Numbered from the stretch's first letter, positions 26,438 through 36,553 are shown. The stretch: 64,000 nucleotides of DNA from an uncultured Paracoccaceae bacterium (GCA_937872465.1 CALMSR010000055.1:1-64000); one strand, 5' to 3'. The notes: a model not told the origin generated them from the sequence alone. Made by a program: numbers and translations.

Positions 26438-26943
26438 ACGGCGCGGTTTTGCCCCTTCTCGGCGCGGGCGCGGGTATCGCGCTCATCGCCGCAGCGCTGT
26501 CCGACCGGCCGCCGCGCATCCTCTGGAACGCGTCCGCCAGCCTGCCGATCGGTCTGTACGCCTTGGCTCCCCCGGGTCCGCTGGACCTCGGCGATCTGGT
26601 CGCCGTCGCGCTGCCGCCCGAACACGCCGAATGGGTCGCCGAGCGCAGATACCTCGCACAGGCAACCCTGCTAGTGAAGCGCGTTGCCGCGCTGCCGGGC
26701 GCCGAAGTTTGTCGCGTCGGCAGCGTGGTCGTGATCGACGGCAACACTGTCGCGACGGCCATGGAGACCGACAGCCACGGCCGTCCGATGCCCGCATGGG
26801 ACGGTTGCGTAGCGCTGGCCGAGCACCAGCTGTTCCTCCTGCTGGCCGAGACACCGGACAGCCTCGATGGCCGTTATTTCGGCCCTACCGACGCAGCAAC
26901 CATAGTCGCCCGGGCGCGCCCGATCCGGACATGGGGAGGGTGA
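26434..26943 (+). CDS. traF: TraF, S26-family signal peptidase of conjugation
   Basis: 169 residues. One N-terminal membrane segment (LLGAGAGIALIAAALS), the catalytic serine in NASASLPIGLY and the catalytic lysine in LLVKRVAALPG, plus a closing YFGPTDAATIV motif. In RP4-like systems TraF processes and cyclises the TrbC pilin; a trbC gene is present at 41.5 kb, so the pair is complete. Coupled with DUF2840 by ATGA overlap. Confidence 0.92.
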   Translation: MNGAVLPLLGAGAGIALIAAALSDRPPRILWNASASLPIGLYALAPPGPLDLGDLVAVALPPEHAEWVAERRYLAQATLLVKRVAALPGAEVCRVGSVVVIDGNTVATAMETDSHGRPMPAWDGCVALAEHQLFLLLAETPDSLDGRYFGPTDAATIVARARPIRTWGG

Positions 26944-26947
26944 CGCG

Positions 26948-27652
26948 ATGCGCCGAGCGTTACCCATCTTCCCGCGCTTGCCCTGCATCGGCACTGCAGC
27001 AGCGGTGCTGATCGTGGGCGCACTCTCCGCAGCCGCACCGATCCTTGCGCAGTCGCCTGATGGCACTCCGACCGCGTCCACTGTCCCCGATATCGACCGC
27101 CATATCGCCGAAGCCGCGCATAGCTTCGGCCTGCCGCCGCACTGGATCCGGGCCGTCATCGCCGTCGAAAGCGCGGGCGATCCGCGCGCGGTCAGTCGCG
27201 CCGGGGCCATGGGGCTGATGCAGGTCATGCCCGGCACCTGGGCGGAGTTGCGGGCCGCCCATGGCCTCGGCTCCGACCCGTTCGATCCGCGCGACAACAT
27301 CCTCGCGGGCACCGCCTATCTGCGCGCGATGTACGACCGGTTCGGCTCGCCGGGCTTCCTCGCCGCTTACAACGCAGGCCCCGGCCGCTATGCCGAGCAC
27401 CTCGCTACGGGCAGACAGTTGCCGCGCGAGACCCGCGATTATCTCGCGGCCCTCGCGCCGATCATCACCGGGGAAGCACCGACTCCGAACCCGCCGCAGC
27501 CGCGCACAGTAACGGCCGACTGGCGCGATTCTCCGCTCTTCGCGGGTGGTGCGCCTGCGCGTTCTGCGGATGCGGAGTCATCGCCTTCGGGTGAAGTTCC
27601 ACCGGCATTTCCTGGCCTCTTCGTGCCGCTCCAGACCCGGAGGACGCCATGA
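26948..27652 (+). CDS. Lytic transglycosylase of the transfer system
   Basis: 234 residues. Signal peptide about 1-35 (GTAAAVLIVGALSAAAPILA). An SLT domain follows with catalytic glutamate in IRAVIAVESAGDPRAVSRAG, GLMQVMPGTW and FLAAYNAGPGRY. It opens peptidoglycan for the mating channel. It lies directly after traF and overlaps the next short frame by 4 bases. Confidence 0.9.
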   Translation: MRRALPIFPRLPCIGTAAAVLIVGALSAAAPILAQSPDGTPTASTVPDIDRHIAEAAHSFGLPPHWIRAVIAVESAGDPRAVSRAGAMGLMQVMPGTWAELRAAHGLGSDPFDPRDNILAGTAYLRAMYDRFGSPGFLAAYNAGPGRYAEHLATGRQLPRETRDYLAALAPIITGEAPTPNPPQPRTVTADWRDSPLFAGGAPARSADAESSPSGEVPPAFPGLFVPLQTRRTP

Positions 27653-27903
27653 GCGCCGGTTTCGCACTCTGGCGCGGTTCGGCCTGTGATGACGTGGCGC
27701 TGGCGGAAGGCAGCAGATCGGCGCAGAACCAACGGGAAGCATCGCCAGATAAAAGGCCTGGCACGGTGGCCAGGCATGCGGTTGTCGTCTGGCCGGTTTC
27801 ACCGTGCCAGACGGGGGGCTGCCGTGCTCGCAGTTCCGGCAAGCCTCTGATCACGAGTGTATTTTACCGTGCCGACGCATGGGGCCGCGAGGTGATGCCA
27901 TGA
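27649..27903 (+). CDS. Short frame of doubtful coding status between transglycosylase and relaxase
   Basis: 84 codons from ATG 27649 in an ATGA overlap with the transglycosylase. The translation (MSAGFALWRGSACDDVALAE at the start) has no domain and covers a large nested inverted repeat. It could be a small real protein, or the region could be the non-coding oriT. I favour the latter for the second half. Confidence 0.4.
   Translation: MSAGFALWRGSACDDVALAEGSRSAQNQREASPDKRPGTVARHAVVVWPVSPCQTGGCRARSSGKPLITSVFYRADAWGREVMP
27758..27810 (+). other. Nested inverted repeat upstream of relaxase, candidate oriT
   Basis: Outer arms ctggcacggtg (27758-27768) and caccgtgccag (27800-27810) are perfect 11-bp complements. 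Inner arms ggccag (27768-27773) and ctggcc (27789-27794) are also complementary. A half copy, accgtgcc, recurs near 27870. It is 90 bases before the relaxase start, where oriT is usual in this class. Confidence 0.5.
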
Positions 27904-29648
27904 CCCGCGGCACCGACGACCTGCGCCCACGCCCCGGCCGTATCCGCGACCATGGCCCCTCGGGCCGTCGCGCCACCCGCTTCGTCGGCGAGGTGCTGCG
28001 CGCGGCCCGCAAGGCCGGGCACACGGGGTCCCGCTTCGGCAATGCCGGGCGCGGCACCACCATCGGGCGCGGCCGCTTCGCCCGCAGCGCCGCCAGCCTC
28101 ACCCGCGCGGCGCGCCGCGTTGTCGTCAAGGCCCGCGTGGTCCGGCATGCCGGGACGCGATACCGCTCGGCCCCGCTCGCCCGGCACATCGGCTATCTGC
28201 AGCGCGACGGCGTCGGCCAGGACGGGCGGGAGGCCGATCTCTTCGGTCGCGAGGGTGACGCCCTCGACCCCCGCGCCTTCGCGGACGCCTGCGCCGACGA
28301 CCGCCACCACTTCCGCTTCATCGTCTCGCCCGAGGATGCCCACCGGCTCGAGGACCTGCGCGCCTTCACCCGCGACCTGATGGCCCGCGCCGAACGCGAC
28401 CTCGGCACCCGGCTCGACTGGACCGCGGTCGATCACTGGAACACGGACAACCCGCATGTCCACATCTTGGTGCGCGGCAAGGCCGGGGATGGCCGCGACC
28501 TCGTCATCTCGCGCGACTACATCGCCCACGGGCTGCGCGCCCGGGCCGAGGAACTGGTCGGGCTGGAACTCGGTCCTCGCAGCGCGCGCGAGATCGCCAC
28601 CGACCTGGCGCGCCAGGTCGGCGCCGAGCGCTGGACCGATCTCGACCGCTACATGCGCGCGCTCGCCGATGACCACGCCGGCGTCCTCGACCTGCGGCGC
28701 GGCACACCCGAGCCCTGCGACCCCGAGCTGCGCCGCCTGATGATCGGTCGCGCCCAGAAGCTCGAGCGGCTCGGCCTCGCCCTGCCGGTCCTGCCCGCGG
28801 TCTGGGAGCTGAAGCCAGGCGCCGAGGCAACCCTGCGCGACCTCGGGATGCGCGGTGACATCATCAAGACCATGCACCGCGCCATGGCCGGCGGGCCGGA
28901 GCGCCCGGCCTCGGACTTCGTGATCGAGGGCACGCCCGCCGCGCCGGTTATCGGGCGGCTCGTCGCGCGCGGGCTGCAGGACGATCACCACGGCACGGCC
29001 TACGTGATTATCGACGGCGTCGATGGGCGCGTCCATCACCTGCGGTTTCCGGACATCGAGGCGACCGGCGACACCGTGCCGGGCGGGATCGTCGAGACGC
29101 GGCTCTGGGCCCCGAAGGACAGTGGGCGGGCGCGGCTCGCCCTCGTCGGTCGCTCCGATCTCGATCTCGCCGCGCAGGTCGGCGCGGAGGGCGCAACCTG
29201 GCTCGACCGGCTGCAGCTTGCGCGCGACCGCGTGCCCCTCAGCGGATCGGGCTTCGGGGCAGAGGTGCGCGAGGCGCTCGACCAGCGCGCCGAGCGGCTG
29301 GTCGCCGCTGGGCTGGCGCGGCGGCAGGGCAACCGCGTGGTCTTCGCCCGCGACCTCCTCGCCACCCTGCGTGCCCGCGAGATCGACAGCGCTGCCACCC
29401 GGATTTCCGCCGACACCGGTCTCAGGCGCCTCAAGCCGCAGGAGGGCGATCCGGTCGAAGGCACCTACCGCCGCCGCCTCGATCTCGCCTCGGGCCGCTT
29501 CGCCATGATCGATGACGGGCTGGGCTTCTCCCTCGTGCCCTGGGTGCCGCAGCTCGACCGCCACCTCGGGCAGTCCGTCAGCGGCATGGTCGGCGCGGGC
29601 GGCGGCATCGACTGGACCCTTGGCCGCCGTCGCGGCCTCAGCCTCTGA
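27900..29648 (+). CDS. VirD2-type relaxase, DUF3363 domain
   Basis: 582 residues from ATG 27900 with GAGGTG just before it. Residues 90-210 hold the relaxase core: HIGYLQRDGVGQDG, HHFRFIVSPEDAHRLEDL, WTAVDHWNTDNPHVHILVRG (the HxH metal-binding motif is HVH). The C-terminal 330 residues are the DUF3363 region. It nicks oriT and leads the T-strand to the recipient with TraG as coupling protein. The N-terminal 80 residues are arginine-rich and may help DNA binding. Confidence 0.92.
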   Translation: MTRGTDDLRPRPGRIRDHGPSGRRATRFVGEVLRAARKAGHTGSRFGNAGRGTTIGRGRFARSAASLTRAARRVVVKARVVRHAGTRYRSAPLARHIGYLQRDGVGQDGREADLFGREGDALDPRAFADACADDRHHFRFIVSPEDAHRLEDLRAFTRDLMARAERDLGTRLDWTAVDHWNTDNPHVHILVRGKAGDGRDLVISRDYIAHGLRARAEELVGLELGPRSAREIATDLARQVGAERWTDLDRYMRALADDHAGVLDLRRGTPEPCDPELRRLMIGRAQKLERLGLALPVLPAVWELKPGAEATLRDLGMRGDIIKTMHRAMAGGPERPASDFVIEGTPAAPVIGRLVARGLQDDHHGTAYVIIDGVDGRVHHLRFPDIEATGDTVPGGIVETRLWAPKDSGRARLALVGRSDLDLAAQVGAEGATWLDRLQLARDRVPLSGSGFGAEVREALDQRAERLVAAGLARRQGNRVVFARDLLATLRAREIDSAATRISADTGLRRLKPQEGDPVEGTYRRRLDLASGRFAMIDDGLGFSLVPWVPQLDRHLGQSVSGMVGAGGGIDWTLGRRRGLSL

Positions 29649-29657
29649 CCGGAAGGA

Positions 29658-31664
29658 ATGCCCATGAACCGGACACGGCCCGATCCCTCTCCCGCCACCG
29701 CCATACTCTGGGGCCAGATCCTGATCGTCAGCCTCGTGGTCCTCGTCTTCCTCTGGGTCGCGACGCAATGGGTGGCCTTCCGCCTCGGCCACCAGCCCGC
29801 GCTCGGGTCCCCCCTGACCGACATCTTCGGCTGGCCGGTCTACCGCCCCTGGGACTTCTTCGTCTGGTGGTACTGGTACGACGCCTATGCGCCGGCCGTC
29901 TTCGTCGAGGGCGCGGTGATCGCGGCTGCCGGCGGACTCGCGGCGATCCTCGTCGCCATCCTCCTGTCTGTCCTGCGTGCGCGCGAGGCGCATGACGTCA
30001 CCACCTACGGCTCGGCCCGCTGGGCGACGCCCGCCGATGCGGCTGCGGCCGGGCTCTTCAGCGAGGACGGCGTTGTCCTCGGACGGCTGGACCGGCGCTA
30101 TCTGCGCCATGACGGGCCCGAGCATGTGCTCTGCTTCGCGCCGACCCGGTCGGGCAAGGGCGTGGGCCTCGTGATCCCGAGCCTGCTGACCTGGCCCGGC
30201 TCGGCCATCGTCCACGACATAAAGGGCGAGAACTGGCAGCTGACCGCGGGCTGGCGCGCCCGCATCGGCCCGGTGCTGCGCTTCGATCCGACCGACGCGG
30301 CGAGCGCGGCCTACAACCCGCTCCTCGAGGTCCGGCGCGGCGCGCGCGAGGTGCGCGACGTCCAGAACATCGCCGACATCCTCGTCGACCCCGAAGGCCA
30401 GCTTGAACGGCGCAATCATTGGGAGAAGACCAGCCATTCGTTGCTGGTCGGCGCGATCCTGCACGTCCTCTATGCCGAGCGCGACAAGTCGCTGGCAGGC
30501 GTTGCGACCTTCCTCTCCGACCCACGCCGGACGATCACGTCGACACTTACGGCGATGAAGCACACGGTGCATCTGGGCGACCGGCCGCATCCGGTGGTGG
30601 CCCAGGCCGCGCAGGAACTCCTGAACAAATCCGAGAACGAACGCTCGGGCGTGCTGTCGACCGCACTCTCCTTCCTCAGCCTCTACCGCGACCCGGTGGT
30701 CGCCGCTGCCACCGGCCGCTGCGACTGGCGCATCGCCGATCTGGTCGCGGGGCCGCGCCCGGTGACGCTGCACCTCGTCGTGCCGCCCTCGGATATCTCG
30801 CGCACCAAGCCGCTGGTCCGGCTGATCCTCAACCAGATCGGCCGCCGCCTCACCGAGGATCTGGAGGCCACCACGGGGCGCCATCGTCTGCTGTTCCTTC
30901 TCGACGAGTTCCCGGCGCTGGGGCGGCTCGACTTCTTCGAGAGCCAGCTCGCCTTCATGGCGGGCTATGGCCTCAAGGCCTTTCTGATCGCCCAGTCGCT
31001 GAACCAGATCGAGAAGGCCTATGGCCAGAACAACGCCATCCTCGACAACTGCCATGTCCGCGTCGCCTTCGCGACGAATGACGAGCGCACGGCCAAGCGC
31101 CTGTCGGACGCGCTCGGCACCACGACCGAGCTGCGCGCCATGAAGAACTACGCCGGGCACCGCCTGTCGCCCTGGCTCGGGCACCTGATGGTCTCGCGCC
31201 AGGAGACGGCGCGCGCGCTGCTCACCCCGGGCGAGATCATGCAGCTGCCGCCCGACGACGAGATCGTCCTGGTCTCCGGCGCCCCGCCGGTCCGGGCGCG
31301 AAAGGTGCGGTACTTCCTGGACGCCCAGCTGAAGGCCCGGGTGATCGCGCCGCCGGATGCGGCTGCGACGATGCGGCAGGGGCGTCTGCCGACCGACGAC
31401 TGGAGCCAACTGGCCCCGATCGAAGCTCCGGCGCAGGCTACGGCTGCGGGTGGCGCGGGGGAGGAAGATGGCGGCCTCCGCCGCGCCCCGGAACTGGCCG
31501 AGCAAGAGGACGTTGCCCCGCAGCGTGTGCCCCCGGAGCCGGACTTCCCGAACCTGGACGACGACAGCGATGCCGATGCCGCTCGCGCCCGGGCGCTGCG
31601 CAACCGCTTCCGCACCGTCGCCCGCCAGGCCGCGATGGACCCCGACGACGGCATGGACCTGTAG
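29658..31664 (+). CDS. traG: TraG, VirD4-type coupling ATPase
   Basis: 668 residues. Two N-terminal membrane segments (ILIVSLVVLVFLWVA and AGGLAAILVAILLSVL), Walker A in TRSGKGVGLVIP (about 163), Walker B in LLFLLDEFPALG and the conserved IAQSLNQIEKAYG. It links the relaxosome to the T4SS. The tail of about 80 residues is proline/aspartate-rich. It lies 9 bases after the relaxase stop, in the same operon. Confidence 0.93.
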   Translation: MPMNRTRPDPSPATAILWGQILIVSLVVLVFLWVATQWVAFRLGHQPALGSPLTDIFGWPVYRPWDFFVWWYWYDAYAPAVFVEGAVIAAAGGLAAILVAILLSVLRAREAHDVTTYGSARWATPADAAAAGLFSEDGVVLGRLDRRYLRHDGPEHVLCFAPTRSGKGVGLVIPSLLTWPGSAIVHDIKGENWQLTAGWRARIGPVLRFDPTDAASAAYNPLLEVRRGAREVRDVQNIADILVDPEGQLERRNHWEKTSHSLLVGAILHVLYAERDKSLAGVATFLSDPRRTITSTLTAMKHTVHLGDRPHPVVAQAAQELLNKSENERSGVLSTALSFLSLYRDPVVAAATGRCDWRIADLVAGPRPVTLHLVVPPSDISRTKPLVRLILNQIGRRLTEDLEATTGRHRLLFLLDEFPALGRLDFFESQLAFMAGYGLKAFLIAQSLNQIEKAYGQNNAILDNCHVRVAFATNDERTAKRLSDALGTTTELRAMKNYAGHRLSPWLGHLMVSRQETARALLTPGEIMQLPPDDEIVLVSGAPPVRARKVRYFLDAQLKARVIAPPDAAATMRQGRLPTDDWSQLAPIEAPAQATAAGGAGEEDGGLRRAPELAEQEDVAPQRVPPEPDFPNLDDDSDADAARARALRNRFRTVARQAAMDPDDGMDL

Positions 31665-31675
31665 GAGCCACCCCG

Positions 31676-32086
31676 ATGCCCAAGGTGCGCCTGAACGCCT
31701 ATTTCGACCCCGACATCTTCGACCGGCTCGAGGCCATGGCCACCAGCCGCCGGGTGCCGAAGACCCACATCGTCGAGGCCGCCCTTGCGTCCTTCCTCAC
31801 CCCCGACGACGCTGACCAGCGCGAAGCCGCAATCACCCGCCGCCTCGACCGCATGACCCGCGCCCTCGAACGCCTCGAACGCGACCAGGAAATCTCCGGC
31901 GAGGCACTGGCCCTCTTCATCCGCTTCTGGCTGACCACCACCCCGCCAATACCCGACGACCTGCGCGAGGCGGCGCAGGCCAAGGGCAAGGAGCGGTACA
32001 ATGGCTTCGTCGAGACACTGGGGCGGAGACTGGCGAAGGGGACGACGCTGGCGAAAGAAATATCGGCTGAGAGAATTGCGGAGTAG
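31676..32086 (+). CDS. CopG-family ribbon-helix-helix protein
   Basis: 136 residues. The N-terminal RHH is MPKVRLNAYFDPDIFDRLEA, MATSRRVPKTHIVEAALASF, followed by a helical domain (RRLDRMTRALERLERDQEIS). On related ICEs this gene lies just before trbB and probably regulates transfer. Here an 8.4-kb restriction operon separates the two. The DNA after its stop is AT-rich. Confidence 0.9.
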   Translation: MPKVRLNAYFDPDIFDRLEAMATSRRVPKTHIVEAALASFLTPDDADQREAAITRRLDRMTRALERLERDQEISGEALALFIRFWLTTTPPIPDDLREAAQAKGKERYNGFVETLGRRLAKGTTLAKEISAERIAE

Positions 32087-32237
32087 AATGGAATTTAGTT
32101 TTGACGGTGAATTCCTCTGGAATGAATTGCGTGTGGTCAGAATTCTTGTTTTCGTGATGACACTCCACGCCTCCTGATTGCGCTTCAAGCGCCGACGTTC
32201 CATGATGGGTCGATACGCCCTTCAGAGGACTGACTGC

Positions 32238-34988
32238 TTGCCGCCAACCGAAAACCAGACGCCCGAACAGATCGCGCGCGACCGGATCGACGGCCGCCTG
32301 CAGGCTGCTGGTTGGACCGTCCAGCACAAGGACGCCTTAGACTTCAGCGCGGGCCTCGGTGTGGCCGTCCGTGAGTATCAGACGGATATCGGCCCGGCCG
32401 ACTACGTCCTGTTCGCCGATCGTCAGGCGGTTGGTGTTGTCGAGGCCAAGCCGGACAGCTGGGGTGCCCGGCTGACATCGGTCGAGGAGCAATCGGAGGG
32501 CTACGCCAAGGCCAAGTTGAAATGGGTTTCGAACGCAACGCCGTTGCCGTTCGTCTACGAAAGCACCGGCCAGATCACGCGCTTCACCAACTCGCGCGAC
32601 CCGCGGCCTCGGTCGCGCGAGGTCTTCACCTTTCACCGCCCCGAAACCCTCAAGGCCAGGGCGCAAGCCCCACGGTCGTTCCGCGCGGGGATCGAGGCGC
32701 TGCCGCCCCTCAACACCGACGGCCTGCGCGACTGCCAGATCACCGCGATCAACCGGCTCGAAGCCTCGCTGAAGGCCGACAGGCCACGGGCACTGGTGCA
32801 AATGGCGACCGGTTCGGGCAAGACCTTCACGGCCATCACGCAAGTCTACCGGCTGCTGAAGCACGCCGGTGCCCGGCGCATCCTGTTCCTCGTCGACACC
32901 AAGAACCTCGGGGAGCAGGCCGAGCAGGAGTTCATGGCCTTCCTGCCCAACGACGACAACCGCAAGTTCACCGAACTCTACAACGTCCAGCGCCTCACAT
33001 CACCCTACATCGCCGGCGACAGCCAGGTCGTGATCTCGACGATCCAGCGGATGTACGCGACCCTCAAGGGCGAGCCCATGGACGACGCGGCCGAAGAAGA
33101 GAACCCGGCCGAGCGCACCTGGCAGCGCCGCGAGCCGCTGCCCGTGGTCTACAATCCTCGTCTGCCGCCCGAGTTCTTCGACGTCGTCATCATCGATGAA
33201 TGCCACCGTTCGATCTATAACCTGTGGCGGCAGGTCATCGAGTATTTCGACGCCTACCTGATCGGCCTGACCGCCACGCCCGACGCCCGAACCTACGGCT
33301 TCTTCCAGAAGAACGTCGTGAGCGAATACACCCATGAGAAGGCCGTCGCCGACAAGGTCAATGTCGGCAACGAGGTCTATCTGATCGACACCCAGGTCAC
33401 CCAGGCCGGCGAGACCCTGCGCGCCCAGCAGGTCGTCGAGCGGCGCGAGCGCGAGACCCGCGCCAAGCGGTGGGAAACGCTGGACGAGGAGGAGGCCTAC
33501 GCCGCCACCCAGCTCGACCGCTCGGTCGTCAACTTCGACCAGATCCGCACCGTGATCCGCGCCTTCCGCGACAAGTGGCCCGAGATCTTCCCGGGCCGCA
33601 AGGAACTGCCGAAAACCTTGATCTTCGCCAAGACCGACAGCCACGCCGACGACATCATCCAGACCGTCCGGCAGGAGTTCGGCGAGGGCAACGACTTCTG
33701 CCGCAAGATCACCAACGGAGCCAAGAACCCGAAATCCTCGCTCGCCGCCTTCCGCAACGAATACTATCCCCGCATCGCCGTCACCGTGGACATGATCGCC
33801 ACCGGCACCGATGTCCGCCCCCTCGAATGCCTTCTGTTCATGCGCGACGTGAAATCGCGCAACTACTTCGAGCAGATGAAGGGCCGCGGCACCCGCGTGA
33901 TCCAGCCCGATGACCTGCGCAAGGTCACGCCCTCGGCCCAGGCCAAGACCCATTACGTCATCGTCGATGCCGTGGGCGTCACCCGCTCCTGCAAGACCGA
34001 CAGCCAGCCGCTCGACACCAAACCCTCGATCCCCTTCAAGGACCTCGCCATGGGCCTGATGATGGGCGACCGGTCTGAGGATACGGTCAGCTCGCTGGCC
34101 GCCCGCCTGTCGCGCCTCGACAATCGCCTCGACCACACCGATCAGGCCCGCATCCGCGACGAAGCGGGCAAGCCGCTCACTGCCATCGTCCGCGACCTCT
34201 TCGATGCCATCGACCCCGACAAGGTCGAAGCCGATGCCAAGGCCGCCGGCCACCCTGAGCCCGACGACGCCGCCATGCAAGCCGCCCGCGACGCCCGCGT
34301 CCGTCAGGCCGCCAATGTCTTCACCGGCCCGCTGATCACCCTGATCGACACGATCCGCCGCGACACCGAACAGACCATCGACCATGACAACCTCGACACG
34401 CTGCTGCGCGCCGAATGGGCGGGCGACGTGGCCGAGAACGCGCGCGCCATCGCGGATGAGTTCGAGACCTACCTGAACGACAACCGCGACCGGATCGAGG
34501 CACTGGCGATCTGGTTCGGCACCCCCGCCCGCCGCGCCCCGGTGACCGAAGCCATGGTGCGCGAGGTGCTGGCGCGCCTGGCCGAGGATCGCCCGCGCCT
34601 GGCCCCGCTCATGGTCTGGCGCGCCTATGCCCATCTGGATGACTACCGTGGCACCGCGCCCCTCAACGACCTGACCGCACTGGTGGCGCTGGTCCGCCGC
34701 GCCGTGGGACTTGACGAAACCCTGACCCCACACGCCGACCGGGTGCGGCGCGACTTCCAGAACTGGATCCTGAAGCGCCACGCCGGGGCGGGCGAGAAGT
34801 TCACCGAAGACCAGATGGCCTGGCTGCGCATGATCCGCGACCACCTTGCTACCTCGCTCACCATCGAGCGAACCGATCTGGACTTCGCCCCCTTCGACGG
34901 GCAGGGCGGGCTGGGGCGGATGTATGCGCTGTTCGGCGAGGGGATGGACGCGGTGATGACCGAGATGAATGAGGCGCTCTCGGCATGA
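32238..34988 (+). CDS. hsdR: HsdR, type I restriction subunit
   Basis: 916 residues if the TTG at 32238 (AGAGGA 9 bases upstream) is the start; ATG at 32202 is an alternative but has no ribosome site. The N-terminal nuclease is PD-(D/E)xK: DIGPADYVLFADRQAVGVVEAK. The helicase motor follows with Walker A QMATGSGKTFTA (about 190), DECHRS, GLTATPDARTYG and MKGRGTRVIQPDD. The C-terminus binds HsdM/HsdS. It overlaps hsdS by 4 bases. All motifs look intact. Confidence 0.92.
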   Translation: MPPTENQTPEQIARDRIDGRLQAAGWTVQHKDALDFSAGLGVAVREYQTDIGPADYVLFADRQAVGVVEAKPDSWGARLTSVEEQSEGYAKAKLKWVSNATPLPFVYESTGQITRFTNSRDPRPRSREVFTFHRPETLKARAQAPRSFRAGIEALPPLNTDGLRDCQITAINRLEASLKADRPRALVQMATGSGKTFTAITQVYRLLKHAGARRILFLVDTKNLGEQAEQEFMAFLPNDDNRKFTELYNVQRLTSPYIAGDSQVVISTIQRMYATLKGEPMDDAAEEENPAERTWQRREPLPVVYNPRLPPEFFDVVIIDECHRSIYNLWRQVIEYFDAYLIGLTATPDARTYGFFQKNVVSEYTHEKAVADKVNVGNEVYLIDTQVTQAGETLRAQQVVERRERETRAKRWETLDEEEAYAATQLDRSVVNFDQIRTVIRAFRDKWPEIFPGRKELPKTLIFAKTDSHADDIIQTVRQEFGEGNDFCRKITNGAKNPKSSLAAFRNEYYPRIAVTVDMIATGTDVRPLECLLFMRDVKSRNYFEQMKGRGTRVIQPDDLRKVTPSAQAKTHYVIVDAVGVTRSCKTDSQPLDTKPSIPFKDLAMGLMMGDRSEDTVSSLAARLSRLDNRLDHTDQARIRDEAGKPLTAIVRDLFDAIDPDKVEADAKAAGHPEPDDAAMQAARDARVRQAANVFTGPLITLIDTIRRDTEQTIDHDNLDTLLRAEWAGDVAENARAIADEFETYLNDNRDRIEALAIWFGTPARRAPVTEAMVREVLARLAEDRPRLAPLMVWRAYAHLDDYRGTAPLNDLTALVALVRRAVGLDETLTPHADRVRRDFQNWILKRHAGAGEKFTEDQMAWLRMIRDHLATSLTIERTDLDFAPFDGQGGLGRMYALFGEGMDAVMTEMNEALSA

Positions 34989-36553
34989 CGGACCTGCCGC
35001 CCGGATGGGTAACCGCCAAGATTGGCGATTTGCTCTACGGCATCACGGCCGGAAAGAACCTGAAATGCGAGGAGCGCCCACCCCAATCGCATGAGCGCGG
35101 CGTCATTAAGGTGAGCGCCGTGACATGGGGAACGTTCGATGCGTCACAGTCCAAAACGCTGCCGAGCAGTTTCGTGCCAGCACCGGATACCGTCATCAGG
35201 ACCGGTGACTTTCTGTTCTCGCGGGCAAACACGCTGGAGCTGGTCGGCGCTGTTGTGATCGTCAAAGACGACCACCCCAACCTTTTCCTCAGCGACAAGG
35301 TGCTGAGACTGGACTTTCCGACGGAACTGAAACCGTGGCTGCTTGTCTATCTGCGCAGCGTCGAGGGCCGACGCAGGTTGAGCGCGGTGTCGTCCGGCAA
35401 TCAGATGTCGATGAGGAACATCGGGCAAAATTCCCTCCAGTCCGTCTCGGTGCCGCTGCCCCCCCTCAACGAGCAACGCCGCATCGTCGAGCGGATCGAG
35501 GCGATGTTCGATCAAATCGACCGGGGCGTCGACAGCCTGCGCAAGGCGAGAGCCACCCTCGGCCTCTACCGTCAGTCCCTGCTGAAATCCGCCTTCGACG
35601 GCCGCCTCACCGCCGACTGGCGCGCCCGGAACGCCGACAAGCTGGAACCCCCCGCCGCCCTTCTGTCCCGCATCCGCAACGAACGCGACACCCGCTACAA
35701 GACCGCCCTCGACACCTGGCAAGCCGCCCTCACCGAATGGCGCGCGGCTGGCGAGAAGGGCCGGAAACCGGCGAAGCCGAAGCGGCCAGACGATATCCGG
35801 GGCGAGTTCAGCCTGTCTCCTGACATTGAGGCGACCATCCCCGCATCGTGGCTCTGGCTTCCGATGTCCGACCTCGGTCTGACAACGGGAGGACTGACGA
35901 AGAACCAGAAGCGCAACGCACTGCCGATGAAGGCGAAATACCTGCGCGTTGCGAATGTCTACGCGAACCGGCTCGCACTCGACGAGATCATGGAGATTGG
36001 CGTCACTGCGGAGGAGTTGGACAAGACGAAGCTAGAAACTGGAGATCTGTTGTTTGTCGAGGGCAACGGCTCGATCGATCAGATCGGACGTGTTGCCGTT
36101 TGGGACAGCCGCATAGCCGACATGACCCACCAGAACCACCTCATCCGGTTTCGGACCGACGGTGTGCTGACGTCGCGCTATGCCTTGTATTTCATGATGT
36201 CTCCGATGGGCCGGAAGCTGATCACCGCGCAGGCAAGCTCGACCTCGGGCCTTCACACGCTCAGCATTTCCAAAGTCGAGGGATTGCCCGTTCCCTTGTG
36301 CTCCGCCAGCGAACAAGCCGAGATCGTCAGCATCCTCGACGCCCGCCTCGAGGCCGCCGATACGCTGGAAGCCGAGATCGACGCCGCCCTCACCCGCGCC
36401 GAGGCCATGCGCCAGTCGATCCTGAAACAGGCCTTTTCCGGCCGCCTCGTCCCCCAGGACCCCACCGACGAACCCGCCACCGCCCTGCTAGAGCGCATCC
36501 GCACCGAGCGCGCCAACGTATCGGCAGCCCCGAGGCGGAGGGCACGTGCATGA
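34985..36553 (+). CDS. hsdS: HsdS, type I specificity subunit
   Basis: 522 residues with two target-recognition domains. TRD1 runs about 1-150 and ends in LPPLNEQRRIVERIEAMFDQ. TRD2 runs about 270-430 and ends in LCSASEQAEIVSILDARLEA. Each is followed by a spacer helix. Repeated phrases at the ends of the halves (SLLKSAFDGRLTADWR and SILKQAFSGRLVPQDP) are typical of HsdS. It decides the DNA target of HsdM and HsdR. Overlap of 4 bases with the next gene. Confidence 0.93.
   Translation: MTDLPPGWVTAKIGDLLYGITAGKNLKCEERPPQSHERGVIKVSAVTWGTFDASQSKTLPSSFVPAPDTVIRTGDFLFSRANTLELVGAVVIVKDDHPNLFLSDKVLRLDFPTELKPWLLVYLRSVEGRRRLSAVSSGNQMSMRNIGQNSLQSVSVPLPPLNEQRRIVERIEAMFDQIDRGVDSLRKARATLGLYRQSLLKSAFDGRLTADWRARNADKLEPPAALLSRIRNERDTRYKTALDTWQAALTEWRAAGEKGRKPAKPKRPDDIRGEFSLSPDIEATIPASWLWLPMSDLGLTTGGLTKNQKRNALPMKAKYLRVANVYANRLALDEIMEIGVTAEELDKTKLETGDLLFVEGNGSIDQIGRVAVWDSRIADMTHQNHLIRFRTDGVLTSRYALYFMMSPMGRKLITAQASSTSGLHTLSISKVEGLPVPLCSASEQAEIVSILDARLEAADTLEAEIDAALTRAEAMRQSILKQAFSGRLVPQDPTDEPATALLERIRTERANVSAAPRRRARA

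Noticed and set aside
27864..31505. 1213-codon open frame on the minus strand
   Set aside because: It is the antisense shadow of the relaxase and traG genes in high-GC DNA; its translation has no domain, and the plus-strand genes have all expected motifs.
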